Origin: Hyphomicrobium_A sp963782555
GTDB taxonomy: Bacteria > Pseudomonadota > Alphaproteobacteria > Rhizobiales > Hyphomicrobiaceae
Direction of reading: 5' to 3'
Length of the DNA: 64,000 nt
Assembly: GCA_963782555.1 (NCBI GenBank)
Contig: CAWAKB010000005.1
Location: 372,001 to 436,000 of the forward strand
In this document: piece after piece, positions 1 to 8,933 of the stretch
Layout: every line of letters begins with the position of its first letter
Numbering within the stretch: position 1 is the stretch's first letter
The notes under the pieces: model-generated
Told to the model about the DNA's origin: nothing
Database searches by the model: none
Seen by the model: the letters and a program-made list of their open reading frames with translations, nothing else
Position numbers and translations under genes: made by a program

Positions 1-111
1 AAACGTCAGGGCGAAGGCGAGTGCGGCCAGCAGCAAGGTCGCGCCGGCGATCCATTTGTTGCGGAGTCCGTCGCTGAACTCCTTGGCGGCAAAGGTTATG
101 ATAGGGCTCAT
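1..111 (-). CDS. nosY: NosY, ABC permease of nitrous oxide reductase maturation (partial, N-terminus only)
   Basis: Only the first 37 codons are in the window; the gene runs off the left edge. The reading starts MSPIITFAAKEFSDGLRNKW, matching the typical NosY opening (a short cytoplasmic stretch with KEFxDGLRN before the first membrane helix). Its ATG overlaps the TGA of nosF by four bases (ATGA), so the two are translationally coupled. NosY is the membrane subunit of the NosFY ABC complex that, with NosD, serves assembly of the copper centres of NosZ. The identification rests mainly on context and the short start motif. Confidence 0.8.
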   Translation of the reverse strand, partial: MSPIITFAAKEFSDGLRNKWIAGATLLLAALAFALTF

Positions 112-1040
112 GGGCGCCCCCCGGATCCGGCATCAGCAGAATGCGTGCTGCCGCTATAGTGCAGATAGAGATCATCGAGGCTGGGCGGGTGGATCTCGAG
201 ATCCGCGCAGATGTCACCGAGGCCAGCGAGCGTGCGCAGAAGCGCCATCTTCTGATTGAGCTCGCAGCTAATCTCGATCGCCTGCTGATCGGCTAGAATT
301 GTCTTCGTAAAAGCACCATTGAGGTGGCGAGCAATCGCTTTGGCGTCTCCTTTCGCTCGAACGGTGATGGGCAGGCCCGCCCCGCGCCGTAACGTGTCGA
401 GATCCCCAAATGCGGCCAGGCGTCCCTGGCGCAGGATCGCCGCGAGATCCGTCCGCGCCTCGAGCTCGGTCAATATGTGGGAGGAAATGATGACGGTCGT
501 GCCGGCAGCCGTGAGCCCGCGAATGATTTCGAAAAACTCTTGGCGCAAGACGGGGTCGAGACCGGTCGTCGGCTCGTCAAGCAACAAGAGCTTCGGCGTT
601 CCCAACAGCGCCTGCGCCAGGCCGAGTCTTTGGCGCATGCCCTTGGAGTACGTGCGCACGCGACGCGTCGCCGCGAATGACAACCCGACGCGCTCCAAAA
701 GCTCCGGGCAGGAGGACGGCGAGAGGCTCTTTAGCCGTGCGTAAAACGCAAGCGTGTGGGCGCCCGTCAATTCGTCGTGAAAAGCGACGTTCTCCGGCAG
801 GAAGCCGAGCTGGGCGCGGAAAGTCTTGTCGGCGGCAGCTGGGTCGGCGCCCAAGACCTCGACGTGCCCCACCGTCGGGCGGATGAGGCCGAGGACGAGC
901 TTCATGAGAGTAGTCTTGCCGGCGCCGTTGTGTCCGATGAGCGCCAGGCACTTGCCTGGGGGGAGGGCAAAACCGATCCCCTCGAGGACCGGCTGGCTGC
1001 CGTAGACCTTGCCGACGTTCTCGATATGGACGATTGCCAT
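108..1040 (-). CDS. nosF: NosF, ABC transporter ATP-binding protein for NosZ copper-centre assembly
   Basis: 310 aa ABC ATPase. Walker A GHNGAGKTT lies near residue 36, the ABC signature is seen as YSKGMRQRLGLAQALLG, and Walker B is LLLLDEPTTGLDP. A C-terminal extension of about 90 residues follows the ATPase core, as is usual for NosF. The protein works in the cytoplasm with NosY and interacts with periplasmic NosD during CuZ maturation. It lies 6 bp after nosD and overlaps nosY by 4 bp, so it is part of one nosRZDFY transcription unit. Nothing odd is seen. Confidence 0.93.
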   Translation of the reverse strand: MAIVHIENVGKVYGSQPVLEGIGFALPPGKCLALIGHNGAGKTTLMKLVLGLIRPTVGHVEVLGADPAAADKTFRAQLGFLPENVAFHDELTGAHTLAFYARLKSLSPSSCPELLERVGLSFAATRRVRTYSKGMRQRLGLAQALLGTPKLLLLDEPTTGLDPVLRQEFFEIIRGLTAAGTTVIISSHILTELEARTDLAAILRQGRLAAFGDLDTLRRGAGLPITVRAKGDAKAIARHLNGAFTKTILADQQAIEISCELNQKMALLRTLAGLGDICADLEIHPPSLDDLYLHYSGSTHSADAGSGGRP

Positions 1041-1046
1041 GAGGCC

Positions 1047-2378
1047 TCACATCACCGTTCGCATGGCGCTGCCCTCTTGGGAGGGATCGCGTGGCGCGGG
1101 CGAGAGATCGACGCCCTTCGGAAGCGCCACCGGCACGGGCGGAGGCGTCATGAGCGGATAGCTGTCAATCGCACCGCCGGGATAGAGCGTCGGGAACTGC
1201 TGCTGAACGTAACGAAGTGTCTCGACGGCGGGGCTCGAGAGGAGGAGCTTCACGAGCGGGTATTTCCATAGCACCCAATCGACGAGGGTGTTGGGGCGGT
1301 AGGCGGTGTCCGCGATTCCGTCGCCGTCGAGATCGAATGCCGGGTTGTCGCTCCAGTAGTTCCCGCGGCCGTCCTTCGACCACTCGTAGAGCCTGAGCCC
1401 GGTGTACTTCACCTGCGTCTCGTTGCCGACGAAGCTATTGGCGTAAAAGTTATTGCGCTCCGACCCGCCTGTGAAATGTACGCCGATGCCGCACGCCTCG
1501 AGCCGATTGCCGTGAATATCGTTGACGGCGGAGGTGTAAATGAAGAGACACTTCTCGCCCGTCCCGTAGATGTAGTTGTCCGCGGCTTCCGAGTGATGCG
1601 TCGTGTGCAGCATCAGGCCGTGCTCAAGATCGGCGATGGAAATGTTGCGCAAGACGCGGATATGATCGGAATACATCAGCGCATAACCGACGTGGTTGCG
1701 GATCGACACGTTGTCCGTCACCTCGTTGCGGTTCGCGTACATGTAGTGCACGGCGAAGCGCAGATGCTCCAAGTGGTTGCCGCGAATGATGTTTCCGTGG
1801 CTAACCTCGATGAAGATGCCGTCGCGCCCGCCTTTGACGCGATTGCCCTCGACTAAGGAGCCCGTGTTATTCCAGACGTGAATGCCGTTGCCGCGGTCGT
1901 TGAGCCACAGGTCGTTGCGGTTTGCGATCGTGTTGTTGCGCACGATTGCATCATGGCAGCCATGCAGCACGATACCGAACAGGTTGCCTTCGAGGTGGTT
2001 GTTCTCGATGAGGGGGCGATCGGCGCCTTTCTCCACGTAGATGCCGCTGTCGAAATCCTCGCCCCGGCTGCCGGAACCGCGCAGCGTGAGGCCGCGCACC
2101 GTCACGTCGGGGGCGAGGACTTTCAGAACAGTGCCGGCTCCCTCATTCTCTACGACGGTGCCGGCCGCAGCCTCGATCGATAGCGGCTTGTCGATGACGA
2201 TGGGCCCGCTATAGGTCCCCGCCGCGATGATCAGCCGATCTCCCGGCTCCGCGTTCGCGACGGCTTGCTGCAGGCCGCTCGCCCCTGCCACGACCCGCAC
2301 ATCCTTGGCGCTTGCCGGCGCGACGAGCGCCAGCAGAACGCACAAGGCGATGCCCAGGATTGGTCGCAACCCTCCCAT
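1047..2378 (-). CDS. nosD: NosD, periplasmic copper-maturation protein of nitrous oxide reductase
   Basis: 443 aa with a Sec signal peptide (hydrophobic GIALCVLLALVAPASA, cleavage about residue 24). The rest is a right-handed parallel beta-helix of the CASH/NosD type: many short repeats rich in N and G, such as IENNHLEGN, IVRNNTIANRN and ASDNYIYG-like turns. NosD delivers or helps insert copper into the CuZ site of NosZ in cooperation with NosFY. It starts only 3 bp after the nosZ stop codon, so it is cotranscribed with nosZ and probably translationally coupled. Length is normal for the family. Confidence 0.94.
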   Translation of the reverse strand: MGGLRPILGIALCVLLALVAPASAKDVRVVAGASGLQQAVANAEPGDRLIIAAGTYSGPIVIDKPLSIEAAAGTVVENEGAGTVLKVLAPDVTVRGLTLRGSGSRGEDFDSGIYVEKGADRPLIENNHLEGNLFGIVLHGCHDAIVRNNTIANRNDLWLNDRGNGIHVWNNTGSLVEGNRVKGGRDGIFIEVSHGNIIRGNHLEHLRFAVHYMYANRNEVTDNVSIRNHVGYALMYSDHIRVLRNISIADLEHGLMLHTTHHSEAADNYIYGTGEKCLFIYTSAVNDIHGNRLEACGIGVHFTGGSERNNFYANSFVGNETQVKYTGLRLYEWSKDGRGNYWSDNPAFDLDGDGIADTAYRPNTLVDWVLWKYPLVKLLLSSPAVETLRYVQQQFPTLYPGGAIDSYPLMTPPPVPVALPKGVDLSPAPRDPSQEGSAMRTVM

Positions 2379-2381
2379 TAC

Positions 2382-4304
2382 TTAGGCTTTCTCGACCAAC
2401 ATCTGTCCCTGCATCTCCATGTGGAGCGCATGGCAGAACCACTGGCAATAGTAGTAGGTGACGCCCGGCTTGCCCGCCTTGAACGTCACGGACGCCGTCG
2501 CCTGTGGGGCGACCTCCATGGCAATCCCATATCCGACGAGCGTGAACCCGTGCGTCAGATCGACGATATCGTCGACATTGGTGACGAACACCGTCACCTC
2601 GTCGCCTTCCTTCACCTTGAATTGCTCAATGCCGAACGCCGGCGCCGACGACGTCATATAGACGCGGACCTTGTTGCCGTCGTGGATCACCTTGTTGTCG
2701 CCCTCGAGATCGACGCCGTCCTTTTTGGCCCATTCACGGGCATAATCGAAGAATGGATCGGCGCGATTCCAGATCTCGACGGGCTTCAGCATCGAGGCCG
2801 GCAAGATCGTCGCATCGTGTGGCTCGGCGAATGTCGGTCCGTCGTGCACCAGCACCATCTTGTCGCCCGAGATATCGATCAGCTGATCGTTCTCGGGCTT
2901 GAGCGGTCCGACGTTAAGGAAGCGGTCTTTCGAGAACTTGCACAAGGCCACGGCCCACTTGCCGTCGGCGTCCTTCGTTTCCCCGAGCGTCGAGTTGATG
3001 TGCCCGACCTGGTAGTGAATATCGATCTTCTGCTTGATCGGATTGACCTTCTCGCCCTTGTAGGCTCGCTTCGCCTCCTCGAGGTTCCACTTGACGACCT
3101 GTGAGTCGATGAACAGCGCAGTGTAGCAGTTGCCGCGTCCATCAAACGTTGTGTGCAGAGGGCCAAGGCCGACCTCGAGGTTGCCGACGATTGCATCGTC
3201 CTCCTTGATCTTACCGGCGAACAGCTCGTCGAGCTTGTCCCAGGAAATGATCGTCACGGTTGGCGATAGCTTGCCGGAGATGACGAGATGCTTGCCGTCG
3301 GGGGCCGCTTGGCAGCCGTGCGGGCTGGTGGCAATGGGAATGTAGCGCGTGACGTTGAGCTTGGAGGTTTTTGTCCCGTCGACAATCTTGACGCCGTTGA
3401 CCTCCTCGTAGTTCCCGTCGGCAATCGCCTTCTCGATTTCCTTGATGTTGAATACAACGACGTGGTCCTTGTCCCACGCTGTCATCTCGGCGAGCGTTAT
3501 GCCCTCCTCTGCATCATAGCAGGTCGAGGCGACGTACTTGCCCTGGTAGTCCGCGTCGTTGTTGTCGAGATTGCCGCTGACTTTGACCTGCCAGGCAATC
3601 TGCATCTTGTCGCTGTCGAGTGCGGTAAAGATCGAGTTCCACTTCTTGTAATCGTCGAGATCGCGACCGTCGTTGTGGACGGGCACGCGAAATTCTCCGT
3701 TGCAGAACACGTAGCCGGTCTTGGGATATCTTTGGAGCCGCAGCCCGTGGATGGCGTGCGCGTTCGGAATCTCTGTGATCTTGTCGGCTTTCATCACGTC
3801 GAGCCGGATGCGGGCCACGCGGCAGTTCGCCTTGTCGTTCACGAACACAAAGCGGCCGTCGTATCTTCCATCCGTGTAGGATGGACGGGGATGGTGGAGA
3901 TCCCCGTTGTGAAAGGTGGTCTGGCCGATCGAGGCCAGATACTCTTTGGTCTTTGGCGTTAGACCTTCGGTGAGTATCCGCAGGCTCTCGTTGGTGCGCC
4001 CCCATCCGGTCGCGCTGCATCGGTTGAAGACTGGAATGCGCATAAGCTCGCGCATCGACGGCAGCCCGAGGATGCGCAGCTCGCCTGAGTGGCCGCCCGA
4101 CCAGAAGCCGTAATATTCGTCGAGCTTGCCGGGAGGCACGTTGACCTTGAACTCTTCGTCCGCGCGCGCCGGTTGCGCACCGGCGAGCGCCAATGCACCC
4201 GCCGTGCCCGTTGCGAGGCCGCCGGTGCCGGCGATCGTGGCCACGGTCAATCCCGAACCGAGAACTTCCCGCCTGTTGAGGCCTTCTTTGCTTGTTTTCG
4301 ACAT
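2382..4304 (-). CDS. nosZ: NosZ, nitrous oxide reductase (clade I, Tat-exported)
   Basis: 640 aa periplasmic enzyme reducing N2O to N2. A twin-arginine signal is present (NRREVLGSG, Arg11-Arg12), which places it with the Tat-exported clade I enzymes. The seven-bladed propeller carrying the CuZ site fills most of the protein. The C-terminal cupredoxin domain carries the CuA ligands: CQWFCHALHMEM (Cys620, Cys624, His628, Met631) and an upstream His in THGFTLVGYG. The ATG has a good Shine-Dalgarno (GAGGAG, about 6 nt away). It sits 43 bp after nosR and directly before nosD. All visible key residues are present, so the enzyme should be functional. Confidence 0.97.
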   Translation of the reverse strand: MSKTSKEGLNRREVLGSGLTVATIAGTGGLATGTAGALALAGAQPARADEEFKVNVPPGKLDEYYGFWSGGHSGELRILGLPSMRELMRIPVFNRCSATGWGRTNESLRILTEGLTPKTKEYLASIGQTTFHNGDLHHPRPSYTDGRYDGRFVFVNDKANCRVARIRLDVMKADKITEIPNAHAIHGLRLQRYPKTGYVFCNGEFRVPVHNDGRDLDDYKKWNSIFTALDSDKMQIAWQVKVSGNLDNNDADYQGKYVASTCYDAEEGITLAEMTAWDKDHVVVFNIKEIEKAIADGNYEEVNGVKIVDGTKTSKLNVTRYIPIATSPHGCQAAPDGKHLVISGKLSPTVTIISWDKLDELFAGKIKEDDAIVGNLEVGLGPLHTTFDGRGNCYTALFIDSQVVKWNLEEAKRAYKGEKVNPIKQKIDIHYQVGHINSTLGETKDADGKWAVALCKFSKDRFLNVGPLKPENDQLIDISGDKMVLVHDGPTFAEPHDATILPASMLKPVEIWNRADPFFDYAREWAKKDGVDLEGDNKVIHDGNKVRVYMTSSAPAFGIEQFKVKEGDEVTVFVTNVDDIVDLTHGFTLVGYGIAMEVAPQATASVTFKAGKPGVTYYYCQWFCHALHMEMQGQMLVEKA

Positions 4305-4347
4305 CTTGCTCTCCTCTGAGCTGGTCGTGCTTTGGGGAAGGGAGCCG

Positions 4348-6552
4348 TCAGCTGACTGGCTCCAATCCCTTCACGGCTTCAGGTTTCGGTATTGCGGATT
4401 TCTTGCCCCGCCTCTCGCGTTTCATGACGAGTGGCGGACAGGTGTGGTCGTCCCAGTAGATGACCTGGCAGTGCATGCAGTAGAGGCACTCGTTGGGATT
4501 GATCTGGCCCAGCGGGTGGATCGCCTGGACCATGCAGTTCTTGGCGCAGAGCTGGCACTCGTAGCCGCACTGCTTGCGCCGCTTGAGCCAGGCGAACATG
4601 CGCCCGCGACCTGGGATCGCGAGTGCCGCGCCAAGGACGCAGAGGTAGCGGCAATAGAATCGCTCGATGAAAAGCCCCGCAACGAGCAGTCCGAGCGCGA
4701 AGACCACGAAGGGCCACTCGCGCATGAAGTGCAAGAGCACCACAGTCTTGAAAGGCTCCACCTCGGCCAGCTGCTCGGCGAGCGCCATGTTGCCGAGCGA
4801 TACGCCGAAAAGCCCGAGAAAGAGAATGTACTTGAGAGCCCAGAGCCGCTCGTGCCACGCGAAGGGCACGGCATACTGCCGGACGCCAAGTCGCCGGGCT
4901 GTGTGATTGAGAAGCTCTTGAAGGGCGCCGAATGGGCAGAGCCAACCGCAAAAGCCCCCACGCCCCCAGAACAGCAGCGAGACGGCGGTTGCACACCACA
5001 GCATGAAGATCAGGGGCTCGAGCAAAAAGAAGTCCCAGCGGAAGCCCGTGAAGACCGAATTGGCGAACGTGAAAACGTTGACGACGGAGAGCTGGGCCTT
5101 GGCGTAGAGGCCGAGCCAAAAAACGCTAAACAGCAAAAATCCCATGCGCAGCCGGCCGAAGAGAACGGGCCGCTTCACGAGCCAATCCTGGAAAAAGAAG
5201 ATGAGCGTCAGCACGAAGAGCGAGAGCGCCAAGATGGCTATGTCGATTGCGCGGGACTGCCAGATTCTGACCCAAAGTGCTGCGGCGGGTGGTCCTGCCG
5301 CAGCGAGTGGCGCCGCGGTCGCGACCTCCTTTGGTGCTTCTTTGGTCGCGAGCAGCTTCGCGGGAAGCTGATAGGGAAGCGAGAAGCTCGTGTAAGCCTT
5401 CTTGATCGGGCCAACGGGCCGCTGTGCCAGAAGCTCGAGGCGGAAGGGCTGCGCCGGATCGAACTTCACCGTCTTGGGGATGCGAAAAAGCGCAATCTCC
5501 TTGAACTCCGGTGCGCTGGCAGCGGCAAAGCGATCGAGCCTGCGGTAGTTCTTGTCCGTGAAGAGGATCGTCGTGTCGTTCTGGACAAGCTGCAGCCGGT
5601 CGAAGATCCCGCCGCGCACAAAGCCCGAGCCGCGGAAGCTGTAGTCGCCGTTCGCGGCGACGAGGACGGCCGCCTGTCCCGGCTCAATCCACGACGAGGT
5701 CGCTGCATAGTCTTGCGGGCTCAGCAGTGAGCGGCCAATCGTCTCCGCGCTGAAGAGAGCCACGTAGAGATCGATGAAATCCTCCGCCGGCACGCCCGCC
5801 CGTGCGTAAGGCTCCGGACTCCCGACCCCAATCCTCTTAAAGGCGGCGTCGGCTTCGGCATTCGAAAGGTGAAGCCGTCGGACCATGCCGTCCCCGAGCA
5901 GAGCTGGCCAGTCGAGGGACTGGAAGGGAACATCGGCAAGGACGGTCATCGTGCTCGACGCCCGTGCACCTCCATTCTGGGTTGGGGCTTGGAACCCTGC
6001 TATGCCCCGCGACTTGGCAATCTCCAGCGCCTGCCGCGGAAGGCCGTCATTTATGACGACAGCGGTAACGGTCGCACCGCTGATAATGTCGACGGCGCCG
6101 TCTTGTCCTTGCTTGGAGATCTCGATGATGTTGCGCCCGACGTAGCGGGCGACGAACTCGAAGAGCCTCTCTTGGGGAATGCCGATCAGCAGAATGGGCT
6201 CGTGGTGCTCCGTTACCTTCGCACCCGTGATCGTGCCATCGAGGTCGATGCCCGCCAAAATCTTGATCGGTTTTCCCGAATAGCCCGTGTCGTTGGTCTC
6301 GAAGACGTAACCGGCGATCTTGCCGCTCTTGTAGGCGGCCGCTGCTGGTGGCGCACCCTCCACCGGACCGAAGCGCTCGGCTCCGGGAAAGACGTCGGCC
6401 GGCTTGACGTCGGCCTTGTAGACGCCAAAGCCCCCTGCATGAGCGACCACTGCGAGCAGCAGGCTGCCGGCCAGGGCGATCCCTCCGGCTGCGAGGCGCC
6501 TGCCAACGTGAGCGGCACGATAGGGTGAGCACGGATTTGCTTCAATCGGCAC
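4348..6552 (-). CDS. nosR: NosR, membrane flavo-iron-sulfur protein required for nos expression and NosZ electron supply
   Basis: 734 aa. After an N-terminal membrane anchor comes a periplasmic FMN-binding domain with the SGATVT flavinylation motif. Then come a set of transmembrane helices with CGWLCPFGALQE-type cysteine motifs and a C-terminal cytoplasmic ferredoxin-like domain (CQLCAKNC and CLYCMHCQ). NosR passes electrons from the quinol pool towards NosZ and is needed for nos transcription in studied species. I chose the GTG at 6552 because GGGAGGT lies 5 nt upstream; an earlier in-frame GTG at 6591 has no such site and would leave almost no leader after the regulator box at 6632-6645. 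No nosX/apbE is seen, so the flavinyl transferase must lie elsewhere. Confidence 0.93.
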   Translation of the reverse strand: MPIEANPCSPYRAAHVGRRLAAGGIALAGSLLLAVVAHAGGFGVYKADVKPADVFPGAERFGPVEGAPPAAAAYKSGKIAGYVFETNDTGYSGKPIKILAGIDLDGTITGAKVTEHHEPILLIGIPQERLFEFVARYVGRNIIEISKQGQDGAVDIISGATVTAVVINDGLPRQALEIAKSRGIAGFQAPTQNGGARASSTMTVLADVPFQSLDWPALLGDGMVRRLHLSNAEADAAFKRIGVGSPEPYARAGVPAEDFIDLYVALFSAETIGRSLLSPQDYAATSSWIEPGQAAVLVAANGDYSFRGSGFVRGGIFDRLQLVQNDTTILFTDKNYRRLDRFAAASAPEFKEIALFRIPKTVKFDPAQPFRLELLAQRPVGPIKKAYTSFSLPYQLPAKLLATKEAPKEVATAAPLAAAGPPAAALWVRIWQSRAIDIAILALSLFVLTLIFFFQDWLVKRPVLFGRLRMGFLLFSVFWLGLYAKAQLSVVNVFTFANSVFTGFRWDFFLLEPLIFMLWCATAVSLLFWGRGGFCGWLCPFGALQELLNHTARRLGVRQYAVPFAWHERLWALKYILFLGLFGVSLGNMALAEQLAEVEPFKTVVLLHFMREWPFVVFALGLLVAGLFIERFYCRYLCVLGAALAIPGRGRMFAWLKRRKQCGYECQLCAKNCMVQAIHPLGQINPNECLYCMHCQVIYWDDHTCPPLVMKRERRGKKSAIPKPEAVKGLEPVS

Positions 6553-6631
6553 GCTCGACCTCCCACGCGAGAGCAGCCGCCCGCGATGCACTGCGATGGC
6601 TTAAGGCTACACGCACCGGGCACGACGGCAC

Positions 6632-6645
6632 TTAACCGCGATCAA
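6632..6645 (-). promoter_or_regulatory. Fnr/NnrR-type operator of nosR
   Basis: Read on the minus strand the site is TTGATCGCGGTTAA, a near-palindrome close to the Fnr/Dnr consensus TTGAT-N4-ATCAA (8 of 10 positions). Its centre is about 86 nt upstream of the preferred nosR GTG, so a start site about 41 nt downstream of the centre would leave a leader of about 45 nt. A sister site differing at two positions lies upstream of nnrS. A Crp/Fnr regulator gene sits between the two. Confidence 0.6.
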
Positions 6646-6791
6646 CCGATGCGCTCGCGCCGCTGCGACACGCGCTGCAAGCGCGCCGCGCCTTGCCGCG
6701 CAAATCGCGGGCAACGTAAGATGGGTTGGGCGGCCACGTAGCATGTTGCGGCGCGGCCGATCTTAGAAAGACCTCTCACCGACCAAGGCCA

Positions 6792-7466
6792 ATGGACCAA
6801 AGCGACTGGCAGATTGTGCGCTCGACCCCGCTGTTCGGCGCGATGCCGCTGGAAGTGGCGCAGTCCCTTGTCGGCAATCAGGCAGTGCGCGTCTACGACA
6901 AGGGCACGCTGCTCTTCCAGCAAGGCGAGCCCGCCACGTCGTTCTTCGTGGTGCTCGACGGTTGGGTGAAGCTCTTCCGCACCACGCCCGACGGCAGTGA
7001 GGCGGTAGTCGGCGTCTTCCGCCGCGGCGAGAGTTTCGCCGAGGCGGCCATCTTTCTTGGCGGCCGTTATCCTGTGAGCGCAGAGGTCGCTGCGACGGCA
7101 CGTCTCGTGCGCATCGATGGTGAATTATTGCGCCGCCGTATCCGCGACCAGCCGGACCTGGCCTTCTCGATGCTGGCGTCGGCCTCCCATCATCTGAAAT
7201 TCCTCGTAGAGCAGATCGAGCAGATCAAGAGCTTGTCCGCGCCTCAGCGCATCGCCGATTTCCTGATCACGCTCTGCCCGGTGCGCGAAGGCTCCTGCGC
7301 CATCGAGCTTCCCTACGAGAAGGCGCTCATTGCGAGCCGTCTTGGTATGAAGCCCGAAAGCCTGTCGCGCGCGCTGGCAAAGCTTAGGCCGCTCGGCGTC
7401 AGCGTCGAGCGCGAGCACGTCTCGATCGTTGATGTCGATCTGCTGGTTCGGTTCGTCGAATCTTAG
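6792..7466 (+). CDS. Crp/Fnr-family transcription regulator, NnrR/Dnr-like
   Basis: 224 aa. Residues 10-130 form a cyclic-nucleotide-binding-type jelly roll, followed by a long dimerisation helix and a C-terminal winged helix. The recognition helix MKPESLSRALAKL carries the E-xx-SR pattern that in Fnr and Dnr reads TTGAT half-sites. There is no N-terminal cysteine cluster, so it is not an Fe-S oxygen sensor; the type fits NnrR/Dnr regulators that answer nitric oxide. The ATG at 6792 begins the conserved domain; an upstream in-frame start at 6726 would add 22 unlike residues. Divergent from nosR and upstream of nnrS, it probably controls both through the shared sites at 6632 and 7535. The exact ligand cannot be told from sequence. 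Confidence 0.85.
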   Translation: MDQSDWQIVRSTPLFGAMPLEVAQSLVGNQAVRVYDKGTLLFQQGEPATSFFVVLDGWVKLFRTTPDGSEAVVGVFRRGESFAEAAIFLGGRYPVSAEVAATARLVRIDGELLRRRIRDQPDLAFSMLASASHHLKFLVEQIEQIKSLSAPQRIADFLITLCPVREGSCAIELPYEKALIASRLGMKPESLSRALAKLRPLGVSVEREHVSIVDVDLLVRFVES

Positions 7467-7534
7467 AGACAGAGGCGAGGAGGGGTTCTGATTAATCGCC
7501 CCACGTCGCTGGCTTGATCATCAGAAGTGTATGC

Positions 7535-7548
7535 TTGACCGAGGTTAA
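7535..7548 (+). promoter_or_regulatory. Fnr/NnrR-type operator of nnrS
   Basis: TTGACCGAGGTTAA, identical at 12 of 14 positions to the nosR site. Its centre lies about 68 nt before the preferred nnrS GTG, a position suited to activation with a leader of about 27 nt. The same CG-G core in both sites argues for a shared regulator. Confidence 0.5.
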
Positions 7549-7609
7549 GTGCGCTGGCGCGAACACGCGGTAGCTTGGCGATCGATTGTCGTTGCGCTGG
7601 AGTGTGGCC

Positions 7610-8869
7610 GTGGCGCGCACGTGGACTGACAGCTCCGGATCTCGCAGCCCCCGGGCGAGCCTGGAGGCGCTTTTCTCCTACGGCTTTCGCCCCTTCTTCC
7701 TGGGTGCAGCCGTATTCGCCGTGGCGATCATGGCCGTTTGGCTTGCATGGCTGGGCTCGCAAGTCTTCTGGGGCGGCCCGTGGGCGCTGCCCATTGCCGG
7801 CTCGCCGGTTGCTTGGCACGTCCACGAGATGGTCTTCGGCTTCGCGGTGGCAGCCATCGCAGGCTTCTTACTTACGGCGATCCCGAACTGGACCGGTGCG
7901 CTGCCGCTTTCGGGATTGCCTCTGGCGCTGCTGTTCTTAACCTGGCTTGCGGGGCGTGCTGTGATGGCGGTATCGGGGCTTTTGGCGCCGGCTGTCGTCG
8001 CAATTGTGGACCTGGCTTTCCTCCCCTTGCTCGGCGCTTTTGCCGCCGTCTCACTCTTTGTCAGACCCGCTCCCCGCAATCTCATATTCCTCGCCGTCGT
8101 TGCCGCATTCACTGGCGCAAATGTCGTCTATCATCTCACCGCTGCGGGAATCATCAGCGTGCCGGACGAGATGGGCAGCATGCGATTTGCGCTCATGCTC
8201 GTTGTCCTCATGGTCTCGATCATCGGGGGCCGGATCATCCCCGCCTTCACCCACAATTGGCTGCATCTAAATTTCGGCCCGGTAGCAATGCCGCGGCGCA
8301 TTGCATGGCTCGATGCGGCGTCGGTCGCATCAATTGCGCTTCTGGCACTCTTCCTGGTTCTCCCAGTGCCGCGCCTGGTTGAAGGCCTTGCAGCGCTGGC
8401 GGCATCGGTTCTCAATGGTGGTCGCTTGCTCCTGTGGCGGGGCTGGACGACTTGGCGCGAGCCGATCGTCTGGGTCCTCCACTTGGGATACGCATGGGTC
8501 GTTTTGGGTCTGGTGCTGACGGCCCTTGCTGCCCTCACGGTGCGAGTGCCGGGTGCGGCCGCGGCGCACGCTCTGGGAACCGGGGCCGTTGGCACGATGA
8601 TCCTGGCGGTGATGAGCCGGGCCTCTCTGGGGCATACCGGCCGGCCTCTCATCGCACCATCGGGAATTGTTTGGGCCTATGGGCTTATTACGCTCGCGGC
8701 CGTACTGCGCGTAGCCGCCTCGCTGGTCAATACGCAGCTTTATTCGGCCTTCCTGGTTTGTGCGGCGCTGGCCTGGATTGCAGCCTTCGGACTGTTCGCG
8801 CTCGTTTACGCGCCCATCCTGACCACACCGCGCGTTCACACGAAGGTTGGCACCCCGTCTCTCAACTGA
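7610..8869 (+). CDS. nnrS: NnrS family haem/copper membrane protein
   Basis: 419 aa, almost entirely hydrophobic, with about twelve membrane helices. The N-terminal FRPFFLGAAVFAV segment and conserved histidines (GSPVAWHVHEMVFGF, FTHNWLHL, MSRASLGHTGRPL) are hallmarks of NnrS. In Rhodobacter and Vibrio NnrS protects against nitrosative stress and accompanies nitric oxide-responsive regulators. I chose the GTG at 7610 because GGAG ends 7 nt upstream; the TTG at 7586 would add eight residues without such a site. The gene follows the Crp/Fnr regulator and carries its own operator, which fits a member of the nitric oxide response regulon. Confidence 0.88.
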   Translation: MARTWTDSSGSRSPRASLEALFSYGFRPFFLGAAVFAVAIMAVWLAWLGSQVFWGGPWALPIAGSPVAWHVHEMVFGFAVAAIAGFLLTAIPNWTGALPLSGLPLALLFLTWLAGRAVMAVSGLLAPAVVAIVDLAFLPLLGAFAAVSLFVRPAPRNLIFLAVVAAFTGANVVYHLTAAGIISVPDEMGSMRFALMLVVLMVSIIGGRIIPAFTHNWLHLNFGPVAMPRRIAWLDAASVASIALLALFLVLPVPRLVEGLAALAASVLNGGRLLLWRGWTTWREPIVWVLHLGYAWVVLGLVLTALAALTVRVPGAAAAHALGTGAVGTMILAVMSRASLGHTGRPLIAPSGIVWAYGLITLAAVLRVAASLVNTQLYSAFLVCAALAWIAAFGLFALVYAPILTTPRVHTKVGTPSLN

Positions 8870-8933
8870 GCCGGGGGTGTGCGGATCAGCGGCGTGCTAC
8901 GATAGCCTGCCGTCCAGCGTGGAAAGCATGCAC

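Noticed and set aside
6553..6591. Longer nosR start (GTG at 6591)
   Set aside because: No ribosome site; the GTG at 6552 has GGGAGGT at the right distance.
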